Made by a program: the position numbers and the translations under genes. A stretch of 64,000 bases of DNA, taken from positions 372,001 through 436,000 of the forward strand of contig NZ_FNZZ01000002.1 in the NCBI RefSeq assembly GCF_900109565.1, written 5' to 3'. The stretch's first letter is position 1. Each line of letters starts with the position of its first letter. This DNA is from Sphingomonas palmae. Its GTDB lineage: Bacteria; Pseudomonadota; Alphaproteobacteria; Sphingomonadales; Sphingomonadaceae. The notes under the pieces were generated by a model that did no database searches, was not told the origin of the DNA, and was given only the letters and a program-made list of their open reading frames with translations. Of this stretch, positions 44,108 through 53,511 are shown in pieces.

Positions 44108-45541
44108 ATGCGTTATCTGTTCGCCGCTACCGCGCTCGCCGCGGGCACCATCGCCACGACCGCGACACCCGCGGTCGCCCAGTCGATCTCCGCCAGCGAC
44201 AAGGCGCAGGGCGCACAGGCGAACCCGCAGCTGCTCGCCGAGTTCGGCGGCGCCTATGACGGGCCGCAGGCCGCCTATGTCGAGCAGGTCGGCAAGCGCG
44301 TCGCGGTGCAATCGGGGCTGTCGAACGCGCAGGGCGACTTCACCGTCACCCTGCTCAACTCGCCGGTCGAGAACGCGTTCGCGATCCCCGGCGGCTACAT
44401 CTATGTCACGCGACAGCTCATGGCGCTGATGAACTCGGAGGCCGAACTCGCCTCGGTGATGGGCCACGAAGTCGGCCACGTCGCCGCCCGCCACTCCGCC
44501 GGGCGCAACCGCACTGCGTCGATTGGCGGGCTGCTCGCCGGCGTCGTCGGCGCGGTCGCGGGCAACGGTGCGCTGGGGCAATTGGTCGGCCGCGGCGCGC
44601 AGCAGGCCGCCTCGCTCTACACGCTCAAATACGGCCGTGATCAGGAATATGCCGCCGACGGGCTGGGGGTGAAGTACATCACCGCCGCGGGCTACGATCC
44701 CTACGCCGCCGCCGACATGCTGGCGCAGCTGAATGACGAGACGGCGTTGCAGGCGCGCGTCGCCGGGCGCGATGCGAACGCGGTGCCGACCTGGGCCTCG
44801 ACGCACCCGAACGGCGCCGACCGCATCCGTCGCGCCCGCGCGCTCGCGCAGGCGACGGGACGCAGCGAGCCGGCGGCGCAGCAGGACACCGCCTTCCTGC
44901 GCCGGCTCGACGGGCTGCGCTACGACGACGACCCCGCGCAGGGCGTGATCGACGGGCAGACGTTCCGTCATCCCGCGCTGCGTGTTAGCTTCACTGCCCC
45001 CGCGGGCTATCAGATCAATAACGGCACCGACGCAGTGACCGTATCGGGCAGCGGAGGTCAGGCGCAGTTCCGCACCGCTGCGGCGACCAGCGACCTGCCC
45101 GGCTTCATCGCGCAGCGCTTCTCCAGCCTGGGCGCATCCGCCAGCGGCGAGGTGCGGACCGGACGTACGAACAACATCGCTTACGCTTACTCAACCGTCG
45201 GCGCATCGGCGAACGGTCGGGCCGTTGACGCGACGATCGTCGCCTATAGCTTTCCCAACGCCACCTACAATTTCACGCTCGTCACCCCGCGCGGCGCGGG
45301 CATCGGCGCGTTTGAACCTCTGATCGAGAGCCTTGCACCCTTGAGCGCCACCGAGGCCGCGGCGATCAAGGGCAAGCGCATTCGCGTTGCGACCGTCAAG
45401 GCCGGCGACACGGTCGATAGTCTCGCACGGCAGATGGCGTACCCGAACTACCAGCGCGAGCGGTTCCTGACGCTCAACGGCCTTGGAGGCGACGCGCGCC
45501 TTACCCCCGGCATGCTGGTGAAGCTGGTGGTCGCGGGCTGA
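44108..45541 (+). CDS. Periplasmic M48 family metalloprotease with LysM-like C-terminus
   Basis: 477-residue zinc protease with a signal peptide (RYLFAATALAAGTIATTATPAVAQ). The active-site helix is MGHEVGHVAARH (His120, Glu121, His124) and the third ligand Glu lies in GRDQEYAADGLGVKYI; this is the BepA/YfgC-like soluble M48 type involved in outer-membrane protein quality control. The C-terminal 50 residues (ATVKAGDTVDSLARQM ... LTPGMLVKLVV) fit a LysM module that would hold it at peptidoglycan. GGGAGG lies before the ATG at 44108. Confidence 0.9.
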   Translation: MRYLFAATALAAGTIATTATPAVAQSISASDKAQGAQANPQLLAEFGGAYDGPQAAYVEQVGKRVAVQSGLSNAQGDFTVTLLNSPVENAFAIPGGYIYVTRQLMALMNSEAELASVMGHEVGHVAARHSAGRNRTASIGGLLAGVVGAVAGNGALGQLVGRGAQQAASLYTLKYGRDQEYAADGLGVKYITAAGYDPYAAADMLAQLNDETALQARVAGRDANAVPTWASTHPNGADRIRRARALAQATGRSEPAAQQDTAFLRRLDGLRYDDDPAQGVIDGQTFRHPALRVSFTAPAGYQINNGTDAVTVSGSGGQAQFRTAAATSDLPGFIAQRFSSLGASASGEVRTGRTNNIAYAYSTVGASANGRAVDATIVAYSFPNATYNFTLVTPRGAGIGAFEPLIESLAPLSATEAAAIKGKRIRVATVKAGDTVDSLARQMAYPNYQRERFLTLNGLGGDARLTPGMLVKLVVAG

Positions 45542-45627
45542 TCCGCATCTGACGAACGGCGCGCGGCGCGGGGCCAGCCGCACGCGCGCCTTTGCGTTCG
45601 CGCCAACGGTGCTTTACCCGAGCGACC

Positions 45628-46674
45628 ATGTCCCGCCCGCTCGCAAACCACGCCGTCGCCCGCCGCCCTGCCATCTCGGTCGTCATCCCGTGCTACAACG
45701 AGGAGGCGACGCTGCCGCTGCTTCACGCGCGTGTGTCGGCGGCGGTGCGCGGCGTCGTCGGCGACGATCACGAGATCGTGCTGGTCAACGACGGCTCGCG
45801 CGATGGCAGCTGGGGGGCGATGCAGCGGCTGGCGAGCGAGGATTCGCACGTCGTCGCGGTCAATTTGTCGCGCAATCACGGTCACCAGCTGGCGCTGACC
45901 GCGGGGCTCGACCTGTGCGCGGGCCAGTATATCCTCATCATCGACGCCGACCTACAGGACCCGCCCGAGCTGCTCGGCGATATGTGCGAGGCGATGGCGC
46001 GCGAGGGCGCCGACGTCGTCTACGCGGTGCGGCGCAAGCGGCAGGGCGAGACGTTGTTCAAGAAGGCGACTGCCGCGGCCTTCTACCGCGTGCTCGACCG
46101 CGTCACCGACACGCCGATCCCGCTCGACACCGGCGACTTCCGCCTGATGACTAGGCGCGCGCTCGACGCATTGCTGTCGCTGCCCGAGCAGGCGCGCTTC
46201 ATCCGCGGCATGGTCGCCTGGGTCGGCTTCCGCCAGGTGCCCTTCCCCTACGACCGGGCCGAGCGGCACGCGGGCGAGACCAATTATCCGCTCGGCAAGA
46301 TGGTGCGGCTCGCGCTCGACGCCGTCACCGGCTTCTCGACCGCGCCGCTTCGCTGGGCGAGCCATTTGTCGGTGGTGCTCGCGGGCGTGTCGCTGCTGCT
46401 GCTGTTCTACATCGCCTGGGGCTATTTTGCGGGCGACCGGGTGCAGGGCTGGACCTCGACCATGCTCGTCGTCGTCGTGCTGAGCTCGATTCAGATGTTC
46501 GTGCTCGGCATGATCGGCGAGTATCTGGGGCGGCTCTACATCGAGGCGAAGCGGCGCCCGCTCTATCTCGTCGCCGACATCGCGGGGCCGGTGCACGGCC
46601 GCGCGACGCTGGGGTTCCAGGCGGAGGCGACGATAGTCCCGTCGGAGCAGGTCGCGGGCGAGCGCGTTGCGTAA
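45628..46674 (+). CDS. Polyprenol-phosphate glycosyltransferase-like GT2 protein
   Basis: Membrane-linked family 2 glycosyltransferase (348 residues) of the GtrB/ArnC/DPM1 type, which loads a sugar onto polyprenyl phosphate. N-terminal GT-A domain: ISVVIPCYNEEATLPLL, LVNDGSRDGSW, LIIDADLQDPPELLGDM, with GDFRLMTRRALDAL. Two C-terminal transmembrane helices (HLSVVLAGVSLLLLFYIAWGYF, MLVVVVLSSIQMFVLGMIGEYLGRLY). The start at 45628 avoids an Arg-rich upstream extension. The sugar and the final acceptor are unknown; no GtrA or lipid A gene adjoins it. Confidence 0.88.
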   Translation: MSRPLANHAVARRPAISVVIPCYNEEATLPLLHARVSAAVRGVVGDDHEIVLVNDGSRDGSWGAMQRLASEDSHVVAVNLSRNHGHQLALTAGLDLCAGQYILIIDADLQDPPELLGDMCEAMAREGADVVYAVRRKRQGETLFKKATAAAFYRVLDRVTDTPIPLDTGDFRLMTRRALDALLSLPEQARFIRGMVAWVGFRQVPFPYDRAERHAGETNYPLGKMVRLALDAVTGFSTAPLRWASHLSVVLAGVSLLLLFYIAWGYFAGDRVQGWTSTMLVVVVLSSIQMFVLGMIGEYLGRLYIEAKRRPLYLVADIAGPVHGRATLGFQAEATIVPSEQVAGERVA

Positions 46675-46755
46675 GTCGCGCGGCAAGCCGGACAGCGCAA
46701 CACGCTTTCCCTTTGTGTTGCCGCCGCGCTTGACCTAGATCACCCGGCGCACCGC

Positions 46756-49239
46756 TTGGGGACTGGATTGGCGACACAACCCGCCTTGTTCGACGCCGGC
46801 ACCCACGCGCGCCGCTGGGTCGGCGATTATTGCGCGACGGCGGGTGGCGCTGACGTGCTGTGCGGCTCGGGCGACCTCGCCTGGACCGCGATGCTCGAGG
46901 AGCTCGCCGCGGTCGCGGGCGACAATCTCGGCCACGCGCGCGAGCGGGTGCAGCGTCACTCGGTCGATATCGGCACTGGTTTCCGCGTCATCGGCGAGGC
47001 GAACGAGCGGCCGTGGCCCCTGTCGCCCGTGCCGATGCTGATCGACAGCGACGAGTGGCAGCAGATCGAGCGCGGTGTGGTGCAGCGTGCCGAGTTGCTC
47101 GAACTGATCCTGGGCGACCTCTACGGCCCCGGCAATCTCGTGTCGCGCGGGCACCTGCCCGCGGCGCTGGTGACGGGCAGCCCGCATTTCACGCGCCCAC
47201 TGGTCGGGCTCGCGCCACCGGGTGGCCACCACCTTCACTTCGTCGCAGTCGAACTCGGGCGTGGCCCCTCGGGCGAGTGGCGCGTGCTCGCCGACCACCT
47301 GCGTATGCCCACCGGGGCGGGCTACGCGCTGGAGAACCGGCTGGCGGTCAGCCGCACGCTCGGCGGTCTGCAGGCGCGGCTGAACGTGCGCCGCCACGCG
47401 CCCTTCTTCGCCGCGTTCCGCGATGGCCTCGCCGCCGCGTGCCGGCGCAGCGACCCGCGGATCGGGCTGCTGACCCCTGGCCGCTACAACACGAGCTATC
47501 CCGAACAGGCGCATCTCGCGCGCTATCTGGGGCTGCTGCTGGTCGAGGGCGACGACCTCGCCGCGCTGGAGGACAAGGTCTACGTTCGCACGATTGCGGG
47601 GTTGAAGCGGATCGATGCGCTGTGGCGCCGCGTCGACCCGCGGTTGTTAGACCCGCTCGCGTTCGACAGCCATTCGCGGATCGGCGTGCCCGGGCTGATC
47701 GACGCTTATGCGGCCGGGAACGTCGTGCTCGCCAACGCGCCGGGCGCGGGCGTGCTGGAGAGTGCAGCAATGGGCGCATTCCTGCCGCAGCTGTGCACGC
47801 GGCTGACCGGAGATGAGTTGCACCTGCCGCAGATCGCGACCTGGTGGTGCGGCCAGCCGTCCGAGTGCGCGCACGTCGCGGAGGAGCATCGCTCGATGCT
47901 GCTCTCCTCCGCCTTCGGCAGCGCGACGCTCGGCCTGCCGGGCGAGCGCGCGGTGGCGGGCAGCGATCTGGACGACGAGGCACGCACGCGCTTCCTCGCC
48001 GACCTCGACCGGCGCCCGCAGGATTATGTCGGTCAGGAGGTGGTACGGCTGTCGACCATGCCGGTCGTCGTCGGCGACGCGCTGGTGCCGCGTCCCTTCA
48101 CGCTGCGCGTCTTCGCCGCGCGCGACGGCGAGGGGCGATGGCAGGTGCTGCCCGGCGGCTTCGCGCGGATCGGTGAGCATGCCGACAATCGCGCCGCGGT
48201 GATGGGCGAGGGCATGTGGTCGGCCGACGTCTGCGTCCACGGTGAGGAGCCGGTACCATCACTCTCGCTGCTGCCCGCGATCGATGCGCAGCAGATCCGG
48301 CGCAATCCCGGCACGCTGCCGAGCCGCGTCGCCGACAATTTCTTCTGGCTCGGCCGCTATCTGGAACGCGGCGAGGCGCTGTTGACCGCGATCCGCGTCA
48401 TGCTGGGCAATTCGATCGACGCCGACGCCGGTGCGGCGCTCGGGCTCGACACGGTAGCGCGGCTGGTATCCGAGATCGTAGCGAGCGGCGCCGCCCCTGC
48501 CCCGCCGTCGCTGCGCCGCGCCGACCTGACGCAGTTCGCGCGCACCGCGATGGAGGCGCCCGAGTGGCAGTCGGTGCGCACGATCAACGGTCACACCAAC
48601 CGGATCGCCGGCGGCTGCCGCGACCGGCTGTCGGCCGACATGGTGCGGCTGCTCGACGCGCCGTTCCCGACGCATCGCGGGATGCTCGACCGAGCGGGCT
48701 CGCTCCAGCGTCGCTACGCCGCGATCGCGGGACTGTCTGCGGAGCATATGGGGCGCACCGCGTCGTGGCGGTTCCACGATCTGGGTCGTCGGATCGAGCG
48801 TGCTGGCGCAATCGTGCGCGCAGGCCGCGCGTTCGGCATGGTTGGCGGCAGCCAGGATGACGTGTCGACGCTGCTCGACCTCGCCAACAGCCAGATCAGC
48901 TACCGCCAGCGTTACCTGACCGGGGTCGCGCGCGTGCCCGCGATCGACTTGGTGCTGCTCGACCCGAGCAATCCGCGCGCGCTGGCGTTCCAGGTCGAGG
49001 CGATCGGCGAGCACCTGTCGGCGCTGCCGGTGCTGGGCGACGACGGCATGGCCGAGCCGCAGCAGATCGAGGCGACCGAGTTGAAGGCGCTGGTCGCGAC
49101 CGCGCGTGCGGCGACGATCGATGCCGACCTGCTGAGCGAGGTCGAGCGACGCCTGGCGCGCATCTCCGACGCGGTCGCGCGGCGATATTTCCTGCAAGGT
49201 GCGGAGCCGCTGCGCGCCAGCGGGCTGACGTTGGCGTGA
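46756..49239 (+). CDS. Circularly permuted type 2 ATP-grasp / alpha-E domain fusion protein
   Basis: 827-residue fusion. Residues about 60-500 are a circularly permuted ATP-grasp domain (LLTPGRYNTSYPEQAHLARYLGLLLVEGDDL, DGKV-like EDKVYVRTIAGLKRIDALWRRVDPRLLDPL, and VLANAPGAGVLES). Residues about 510-827 are the alpha-E helical domain (SRVADNFFWLGRYLERGEALLTAIRVML). Such pairs are predicted to be peptide ligases of an uncharacterised system that also has a transglutaminase-like protease, here the next gene (GTGA overlap). The TTG start at 46756 is provisional; another TTG is at 46768. Substrate unknown. Confidence 0.88.
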   Translation: MGTGLATQPALFDAGTHARRWVGDYCATAGGADVLCGSGDLAWTAMLEELAAVAGDNLGHARERVQRHSVDIGTGFRVIGEANERPWPLSPVPMLIDSDEWQQIERGVVQRAELLELILGDLYGPGNLVSRGHLPAALVTGSPHFTRPLVGLAPPGGHHLHFVAVELGRGPSGEWRVLADHLRMPTGAGYALENRLAVSRTLGGLQARLNVRRHAPFFAAFRDGLAAACRRSDPRIGLLTPGRYNTSYPEQAHLARYLGLLLVEGDDLAALEDKVYVRTIAGLKRIDALWRRVDPRLLDPLAFDSHSRIGVPGLIDAYAAGNVVLANAPGAGVLESAAMGAFLPQLCTRLTGDELHLPQIATWWCGQPSECAHVAEEHRSMLLSSAFGSATLGLPGERAVAGSDLDDEARTRFLADLDRRPQDYVGQEVVRLSTMPVVVGDALVPRPFTLRVFAARDGEGRWQVLPGGFARIGEHADNRAAVMGEGMWSADVCVHGEEPVPSLSLLPAIDAQQIRRNPGTLPSRVADNFFWLGRYLERGEALLTAIRVMLGNSIDADAGAALGLDTVARLVSEIVASGAAPAPPSLRRADLTQFARTAMEAPEWQSVRTINGHTNRIAGGCRDRLSADMVRLLDAPFPTHRGMLDRAGSLQRRYAAIAGLSAEHMGRTASWRFHDLGRRIERAGAIVRAGRAFGMVGGSQDDVSTLLDLANSQISYRQRYLTGVARVPAIDLVLLDPSNPRALAFQVEAIGEHLSALPVLGDDGMAEPQQIEATELKALVATARAATIDADLLSEVERRLARISDAVARRYFLQGAEPLRASGLTLA

Positions 49240-50138
49240 TTTACGACATCGTCCATGTCACGCGGTTCGACTACGGCAACGCGGTCAAGTTCGCGCGCTG
49301 CAACCTGCGGCTGCGCCCGATCGACTGGCCGGGACAGACGGTCGAGGAGTACGAGCTGCGCGTCAGTCCGTTCGGGCGCACCTACGCCGCGGTGGCGGAG
49401 GCCGGGCTCGCGAACGTCACGCGGCTAGTCGTCGAGCAGCCGGTGCGGCGGCTGACGATCGAATCGATGGCGCGCGTGCGGGTCGATCGGCTGGTGCCGG
49501 TGCCCGGCGATGGCGACCCGACGCTCGAACAGATCGCCGCGCTCGCGCGCTCATCGAGCGATCTGTCGGCGGCGAGCCCGGCGAATTACCTGTTCCCCTC
49601 CCCGCTGATCCCGCTTGACCAGGCGATCGCCGATTACTGCGCGCCCGACCTGCCGCCGACGTGCGGGTGCCTGGAGGCGGGCATCGCGCTCGCGCGGCGG
49701 ATCCAGCGCGATTTCGCGTTCGACGCGACCGCGACGCTGGTCGACACGCCCCCGCACGAAGCCTTCGCGAAACGCCGCGGTGTGTGTCAGGATTTCGCGC
49801 AGATCATGATCACCGGGCTTCGCGCCGCCGGGCTCCCCGCCGCCTATGCCTCGGGTTATATCCGCACGATCCCGCCGCCCGGTCAGGAACGACTGGTCGG
49901 CGCCGATGCGACGCACGCCTGGGTGCTTTTGTGGTGCGGACCCGATCACGGCTGGGTCGGGCTCGATCCCACCAACGGCATCTGGATGGCGGGCGATCAC
50001 GTCGTCGTCGCGGTCGGGCGCGACTATGCCGAGATCGCGCCCGTCGACGGCGTCGTGCTCGGGTCGGGCGCGCAGTCGATGGAGGTCAGCGTCGACGTCG
50101 CCCCCCAGGAAATGCCGGCGAGGCAAGTGCCGGCGTGA
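49236..50138 (+). CDS. Transglutaminase-like cysteine peptidase of the ATP-grasp/alpha-E system
   Basis: 300-residue protein with an N-terminal bacterial transglutaminase-associated beta domain (IYDIVHVTRFDYGNAVKFARCNLRLRPI) and a transglutaminase-like catalytic domain: Cys184 in RGVCQDFAQIM, His in ADATHAWVLLWC and Asp in GLDPTNG. The family usually hydrolyses or exchanges peptide bonds rather than cross-linking. GTG at 49236 overlaps the previous stop, so it is co-translated with the ATP-grasp/alpha-E protein and probably acts on its product. No proteasome gene adjoins. Confidence 0.9.
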   Translation: MIYDIVHVTRFDYGNAVKFARCNLRLRPIDWPGQTVEEYELRVSPFGRTYAAVAEAGLANVTRLVVEQPVRRLTIESMARVRVDRLVPVPGDGDPTLEQIAALARSSSDLSAASPANYLFPSPLIPLDQAIADYCAPDLPPTCGCLEAGIALARRIQRDFAFDATATLVDTPPHEAFAKRRGVCQDFAQIMITGLRAAGLPAAYASGYIRTIPPPGQERLVGADATHAWVLLWCGPDHGWVGLDPTNGIWMAGDHVVVAVGRDYAEIAPVDGVVLGSGAQSMEVSVDVAPQEMPARQVPA

Positions 50139-50166
50139 TTGCACTCATCACCAACCTGCCCCACAT
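50138..50166 (+). promoter_or_regulatory. Possible RpoH (heat-shock) promoter of the dnaJ-like gene
   Basis: ATTGCA (50138-50143) resembles the -35 CTTGAA and CCCCACAT (50159-50166) the -10 CCCCATnT of heat-shock promoters. The 15-base spacer is slightly long and two positions mismatch, so this is weak. Confidence 0.3.
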
Positions 50167-50195
50167 AGTCGGGTAACACACTCAACGGGGAATAG

Positions 50196-51149
50196 ATGGC
50201 CGATCCGTACCAGACCTTGGGCGTCGCGCGGGGCGCGTCCGAGGCCGACATCAAGAAAGCGTATCGCAAGCTCGCGAAAGAGCTGCACCCGGACCGCAAT
50301 AAGGACAATCCCAAGGCGTCCGAGCGGTTCAGCCAGGTAACGAGCGCGTACGACCTGCTGACCGACAAGGACAAGCGCGCGCGCTTCGACCGCGGCGAGA
50401 TCGACGGCGACGGCAACCCGGCCGCGCCGTTCGGTTTCGGTGGCGGTGGCATGGGCGGCGGGCCACGTCCCGGCGGGATGGGCGGCGGCTTTCAGGGGCA
50501 GCAGTTCGACTTCGGCGGCGAAGGCGCGGACATGTCCGACATCTTCGAAGGGCTGTTCGGCGGACGGCAGGCGGGCGGCGGCGGCTTTGCTAGCGGTTTC
50601 GGCCGACGCCAACAGGCACCGCGCGCGAAGGGCGCCAACGTGCAATATCGCCTGCGCGTCCCCTTCGTCGACGCGGCCGCGCTCGCAGCCCAGCGGATCA
50701 CGCTCGGCGACGGCAAGACGATCGACCTGAAACTGCCCGCGGGCGTCGAGGATGGCACGCAGATGCGGCTGACCGGCAAGGGTGAGCCGGGGCCGGGCGG
50801 CGCCGGCGACGCAATCGTGACGATCGAGGTCGTGCCGCACCGTTTCTTCACCCGCGACGGCGACGACGTGCGGCTTGATCTGCCGATCACGCTGTTGGAA
50901 GCGGTGCTGGGCGGCGCTGTGAAGGCGCCAACAGTCGAGAAGCCGGTCATGCTGACGATCGCGCCCGGCGCGACCAGCGGCAAGACGCTGCGGCTGAAGG
51001 GCAAGGGGTTCCACAAGAAGGGCGGCGGTCGCGGCGACCAGCTCGTCACGCTGATGGTCGACGTGCCCGCCGACGACGCGGCGTTGAAGGCGTTCATCGC
51101 CGACTGGTCGCCCGAGGACCGGAACCCGCGCGAGGCGATGGGAGTCTGA
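50196..51149 (+). CDS. DnaJ-class co-chaperone without zinc finger (CbpA/DnaJ-C type)
   Basis: Hsp40 co-chaperone of 317 residues that stimulates DnaK. The J domain fills residues 1-70 with the HPD motif at residues 31-33 (ELHPDRNKDNP). A Gly/Met-rich linker (about 80-145) is followed directly by the C-terminal substrate-binding domains (VQYRLRVPFVDAAALAAQRITLGDGK, GAVKAPTVEKPVMLTIAPGATSGKTLRLKGKG). No CxxCxGxG zinc-finger repeats exist, so it is CbpA-like, not DnaJ itself. It heads a run of coupled plus-strand genes to aroC. Confidence 0.9.
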   Translation: MADPYQTLGVARGASEADIKKAYRKLAKELHPDRNKDNPKASERFSQVTSAYDLLTDKDKRARFDRGEIDGDGNPAAPFGFGGGGMGGGPRPGGMGGGFQGQQFDFGGEGADMSDIFEGLFGGRQAGGGGFASGFGRRQQAPRAKGANVQYRLRVPFVDAAALAAQRITLGDGKTIDLKLPAGVEDGTQMRLTGKGEPGPGGAGDAIVTIEVVPHRFFTRDGDDVRLDLPITLLEAVLGGAVKAPTVEKPVMLTIAPGATSGKTLRLKGKGFHKKGGGRGDQLVTLMVDVPADDAALKAFIADWSPEDRNPREAMGV

Positions 51150-51155
51150 GGAAGG

Positions 51156-52145
51156 GTGACCGATGCAGCTCTTGACACTGACGCACCGCCCTCACTGACG
51201 CCGGAGGATCGCGCCCGGCACCATGCCCGCGCGCGCGCGATGGTGTCGAAGGAATATGCCCGCGTGAAACCGGGCAGCACCTTCTTCGAGGTGATGAAGC
51301 GAGCCGGGATCGGCGTCTACAACGACGGGTTCATCCACGCCGGCAATCTCGCCTATCTCGCGTTGATGACGCTGTTTCCATTTTTCATCGTCGCGGCGGC
51401 GGTGCTGTCGCTCGTCGGGCAGAGTACGGAAACGCAGCGCGCGGTGGCGAGCTTCCTGTCGGTGCTGCCACCTGAATCGGCCGAGCTGCTGCGTAAGCCG
51501 ATCGCCGACGTGCTGCAGGCGCGGACGGGGTCGCTGCTGTGGCTGGGTGCGCTCGTCGGATTGTGGACCGTCGGCAGTTTCGTTGAGACGATCCGCGACA
51601 TCTTTCGCCGCGCCTATGGCACACACGCGACGCAGTCGCTGTGGCGCGCGCGGCTGGGTCTGACGCTGGCGATCGTCGCCTCGGTGCTGGTCGCGCTCGT
51701 CTCGTTCTTCGTGCAAGGGCTACTGACCGCGGCCGAGCAGTTCATCTACCGCCTGCTGCCGTTCGCGCAGAACGTTGCCGGATGGCTCGGGCTCGCGCGT
51801 TTCGTGCCGGCCGCGATCATGTTCGGTGCGCTCTACATGCTGTTCTACTCGGTGACGCCCGGCAAGTACCGCCACAGCGACAATCGCAAGTGGCCGGGGG
51901 CGCTGTTCACCACGATCTGGTGGGTCAGCATGACCGCGGGATTGCCGTGGGTGCTCTCGAAGCTGGGCGGTTACGACCTGACCTACGGCAGTCTGGCGGG
52001 CGTGGTCGTGATGCTGCTGTTCTTCTACCTGATCGGGCTCGGCCTCGTGTTCGGCGCGCATCTGAACGCGGCACTGGCGGAACCGCCCGAACCGGTTGTA
52101 GAGGGGATGCAGGCACAGAATGTAGCAGGGACGGCGACGGCGTGA
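51156..52145 (+). CDS. YihY/virulence factor BrkB family membrane protein
   Basis: 329-residue integral membrane protein of the YihY/BrkB family with about six helices (LAYLALMTLFPFFIVAAAVLSLVG, SLLWLGALVGLWTVGSFVETIRDIFRRAYG, LGLTLAIVASVLVALVSFFVQGLL, RFVPAAIMFGALYMLFYSVTP, GALFTTIWWVSMTAGLPWVLSKLG, LAGVVVMLLFFYLIGLGLVFGAHLNAAL). Function unsettled; the family was once mistaken for RNase BN. The GTG at 51156 has GAGGAAG close upstream. Its TGA overlaps the GTG of fabI. Confidence 0.88.
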   Translation: MTDAALDTDAPPSLTPEDRARHHARARAMVSKEYARVKPGSTFFEVMKRAGIGVYNDGFIHAGNLAYLALMTLFPFFIVAAAVLSLVGQSTETQRAVASFLSVLPPESAELLRKPIADVLQARTGSLLWLGALVGLWTVGSFVETIRDIFRRAYGTHATQSLWRARLGLTLAIVASVLVALVSFFVQGLLTAAEQFIYRLLPFAQNVAGWLGLARFVPAAIMFGALYMLFYSVTPGKYRHSDNRKWPGALFTTIWWVSMTAGLPWVLSKLGGYDLTYGSLAGVVVMLLFFYLIGLGLVFGAHLNAALAEPPEPVVEGMQAQNVAGTATA

Positions 52146-52945
52146 ACGGATTAATGGCGGGCAAGCGCGGGCTGATCATGGGGCTCGCCAACGATCGGTC
52201 GCTCGCATGGGGTATCGCGAAGAAGCTGAGCGAGGCGGGCGCTGACCTCGCCTTCTCCTATCAGGGTGACTCGCTTGAGAAGCGCGTGCGCCCACTCGCC
52301 GAGCAGCTCGGCTCGAGCAAGCTGATCGACTGCGACGTGTCGGACATGGCGCGGCTCGACGCGGCGTTCGACACGCTCGCCGCCGACTGGCCAACGCTCG
52401 ACTTCGTCGTCCACGCGATCGGCTTTTCCGACAAGAACGAGCTGCGCGGCAAATACGTCGACACCAGCCTCGACAATTTCCTGCTGACGATGAACGTGTC
52501 GGCGTACAGCTTCGTCGCGGTGGCGAAGCGCGCGCGCGCTATGATGGCGAATGGCGGCAGCCTGCTGACGCTGAGCTATTACGGCGCGGAAAAGGTCGTG
52601 CCGCATTACAACGTCATGGGTGTGGCCAAGGCCGCGCTGGAAACCAGCGTCAAATATCTGGCGATGGATCTGGGGCCTGAGAACATCCGCGTCAACGCGA
52701 TCTCTGCGGGTCCGATCAAGACGCTGGCGGCGAGCGGGATCGGCGACTTCCGCTACATTTTGAAGTGGAACGAGCTCAACTCGCCGCTGCGCCGGAACGT
52801 CACGATCGACGATGTCGGCGGCGCGGGGCTGTACCTGCTGTCCGATCTCGCGTCGGGGGTGACGGGCGAGATCCACCACGTCGATGCCGGCTACAACGTC
52901 ATCGGCATGAAGGCCGAGGACGCGCCCGACATCGCGCTGGCGTGA
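52142..52945 (+). CDS. fabI: Enoyl-[acyl-carrier-protein] reductase (NADH) FabI
   Basis: Last step of fatty-acid elongation, reducing trans-2-enoyl-ACP with NADH. The 267-residue SDR-fold protein reads GLMAGKRGLIMGLANDRSLAWGIAKKL at the cofactor site. With the GTG at 52142 as start, the active-site residues fall at Tyr146, Tyr156 and Lys163, the same numbers as in E. coli FabI, which supports this start over the ATG at 52154. The GTG overlaps the previous stop (GTGA). FabI is the triclosan target; the pocket looks ordinary. Confidence 0.93.
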   Translation: MNGLMAGKRGLIMGLANDRSLAWGIAKKLSEAGADLAFSYQGDSLEKRVRPLAEQLGSSKLIDCDVSDMARLDAAFDTLAADWPTLDFVVHAIGFSDKNELRGKYVDTSLDNFLLTMNVSAYSFVAVAKRARAMMANGGSLLTLSYYGAEKVVPHYNVMGVAKAALETSVKYLAMDLGPENIRVNAISAGPIKTLAASGIGDFRYILKWNELNSPLRRNVTIDDVGGAGLYLLSDLASGVTGEIHHVDAGYNVIGMKAEDAPDIALA

Positions 52946-52989
52946 GCGGGCGCGACGCCGCGCTTGGTCAAGCTCCGGGCGACACGGGC

Positions 52990-53511
52990 ATGATCGCGAT
53001 CGCACCCGCTAGCGGACACGACGTTGCCCCAATCGACGCACTGTTGCGCAGCAGCTTCGCGCGGGCGGAGGAGGCCGATCTGGTCCGCGACCTGTGTATC
53101 GCGGGCGACATGGTGCTGATGCTCGCCGCGCATGACGAGGGCACGGGCACGCTCGCCGGAACAGTGGCATTCAGCCGCATGGACGTGGCGGTCGCGGGCA
53201 AGCCGATCCCCGCTGTCGCGCTGGCACCAGTGGCGGTCGCACCCGATTACCGCGGTGGAAATGTTGCCGAGGCACTGATCCACGCAGGAATCGAGCGGCT
53301 GGAGCAGGAAGGCGTCGTGCTGTGCTTCGTGCTGGGTGAGCCCGCCTTCTACGCGCGGTTCGGGTTCGATGCTGATTTCGCGCGTAATTTCACCTCTCCC
53401 TATGCGGGCGATTACCTGATGGCGCTGCCGCTCCAGGGCGGGTTGATGCCGTGCGGGGTGCGCGAACATGCCCATCACGCACCCGCATTTGCCAGATTGT
53501 CGCAACCATGA
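52990..53511 (+). CDS. GNAT-family N-acetyltransferase
   Basis: Acetyl-CoA-dependent N-acetyltransferase of 173 residues. Core: [65 protein letters not shown], where PDYRGGNV is the acetyl-CoA pyrophosphate loop and YARFGF is common to the YhbS-like group. Substrate unknown. The ATG at 52990 is chosen; a GTG at 52942 overlapping the fabI stop would add 16 residues and couple translation. Its TGA overlaps the aroC ATG. Confidence 0.82.
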   Translation: MIAIAPASGHDVAPIDALLRSSFARAEEADLVRDLCIAGDMVLMLAAHDEGTGTLAGTVAFSRMDVAVAGKPIPAVALAPVAVAPDYRGGNVAEALIHAGIERLEQEGVVLCFVLGEPAFYARFGFDADFARNFTSPYAGDYLMALPLQGGLMPCGVREHAHHAPAFARLSQP

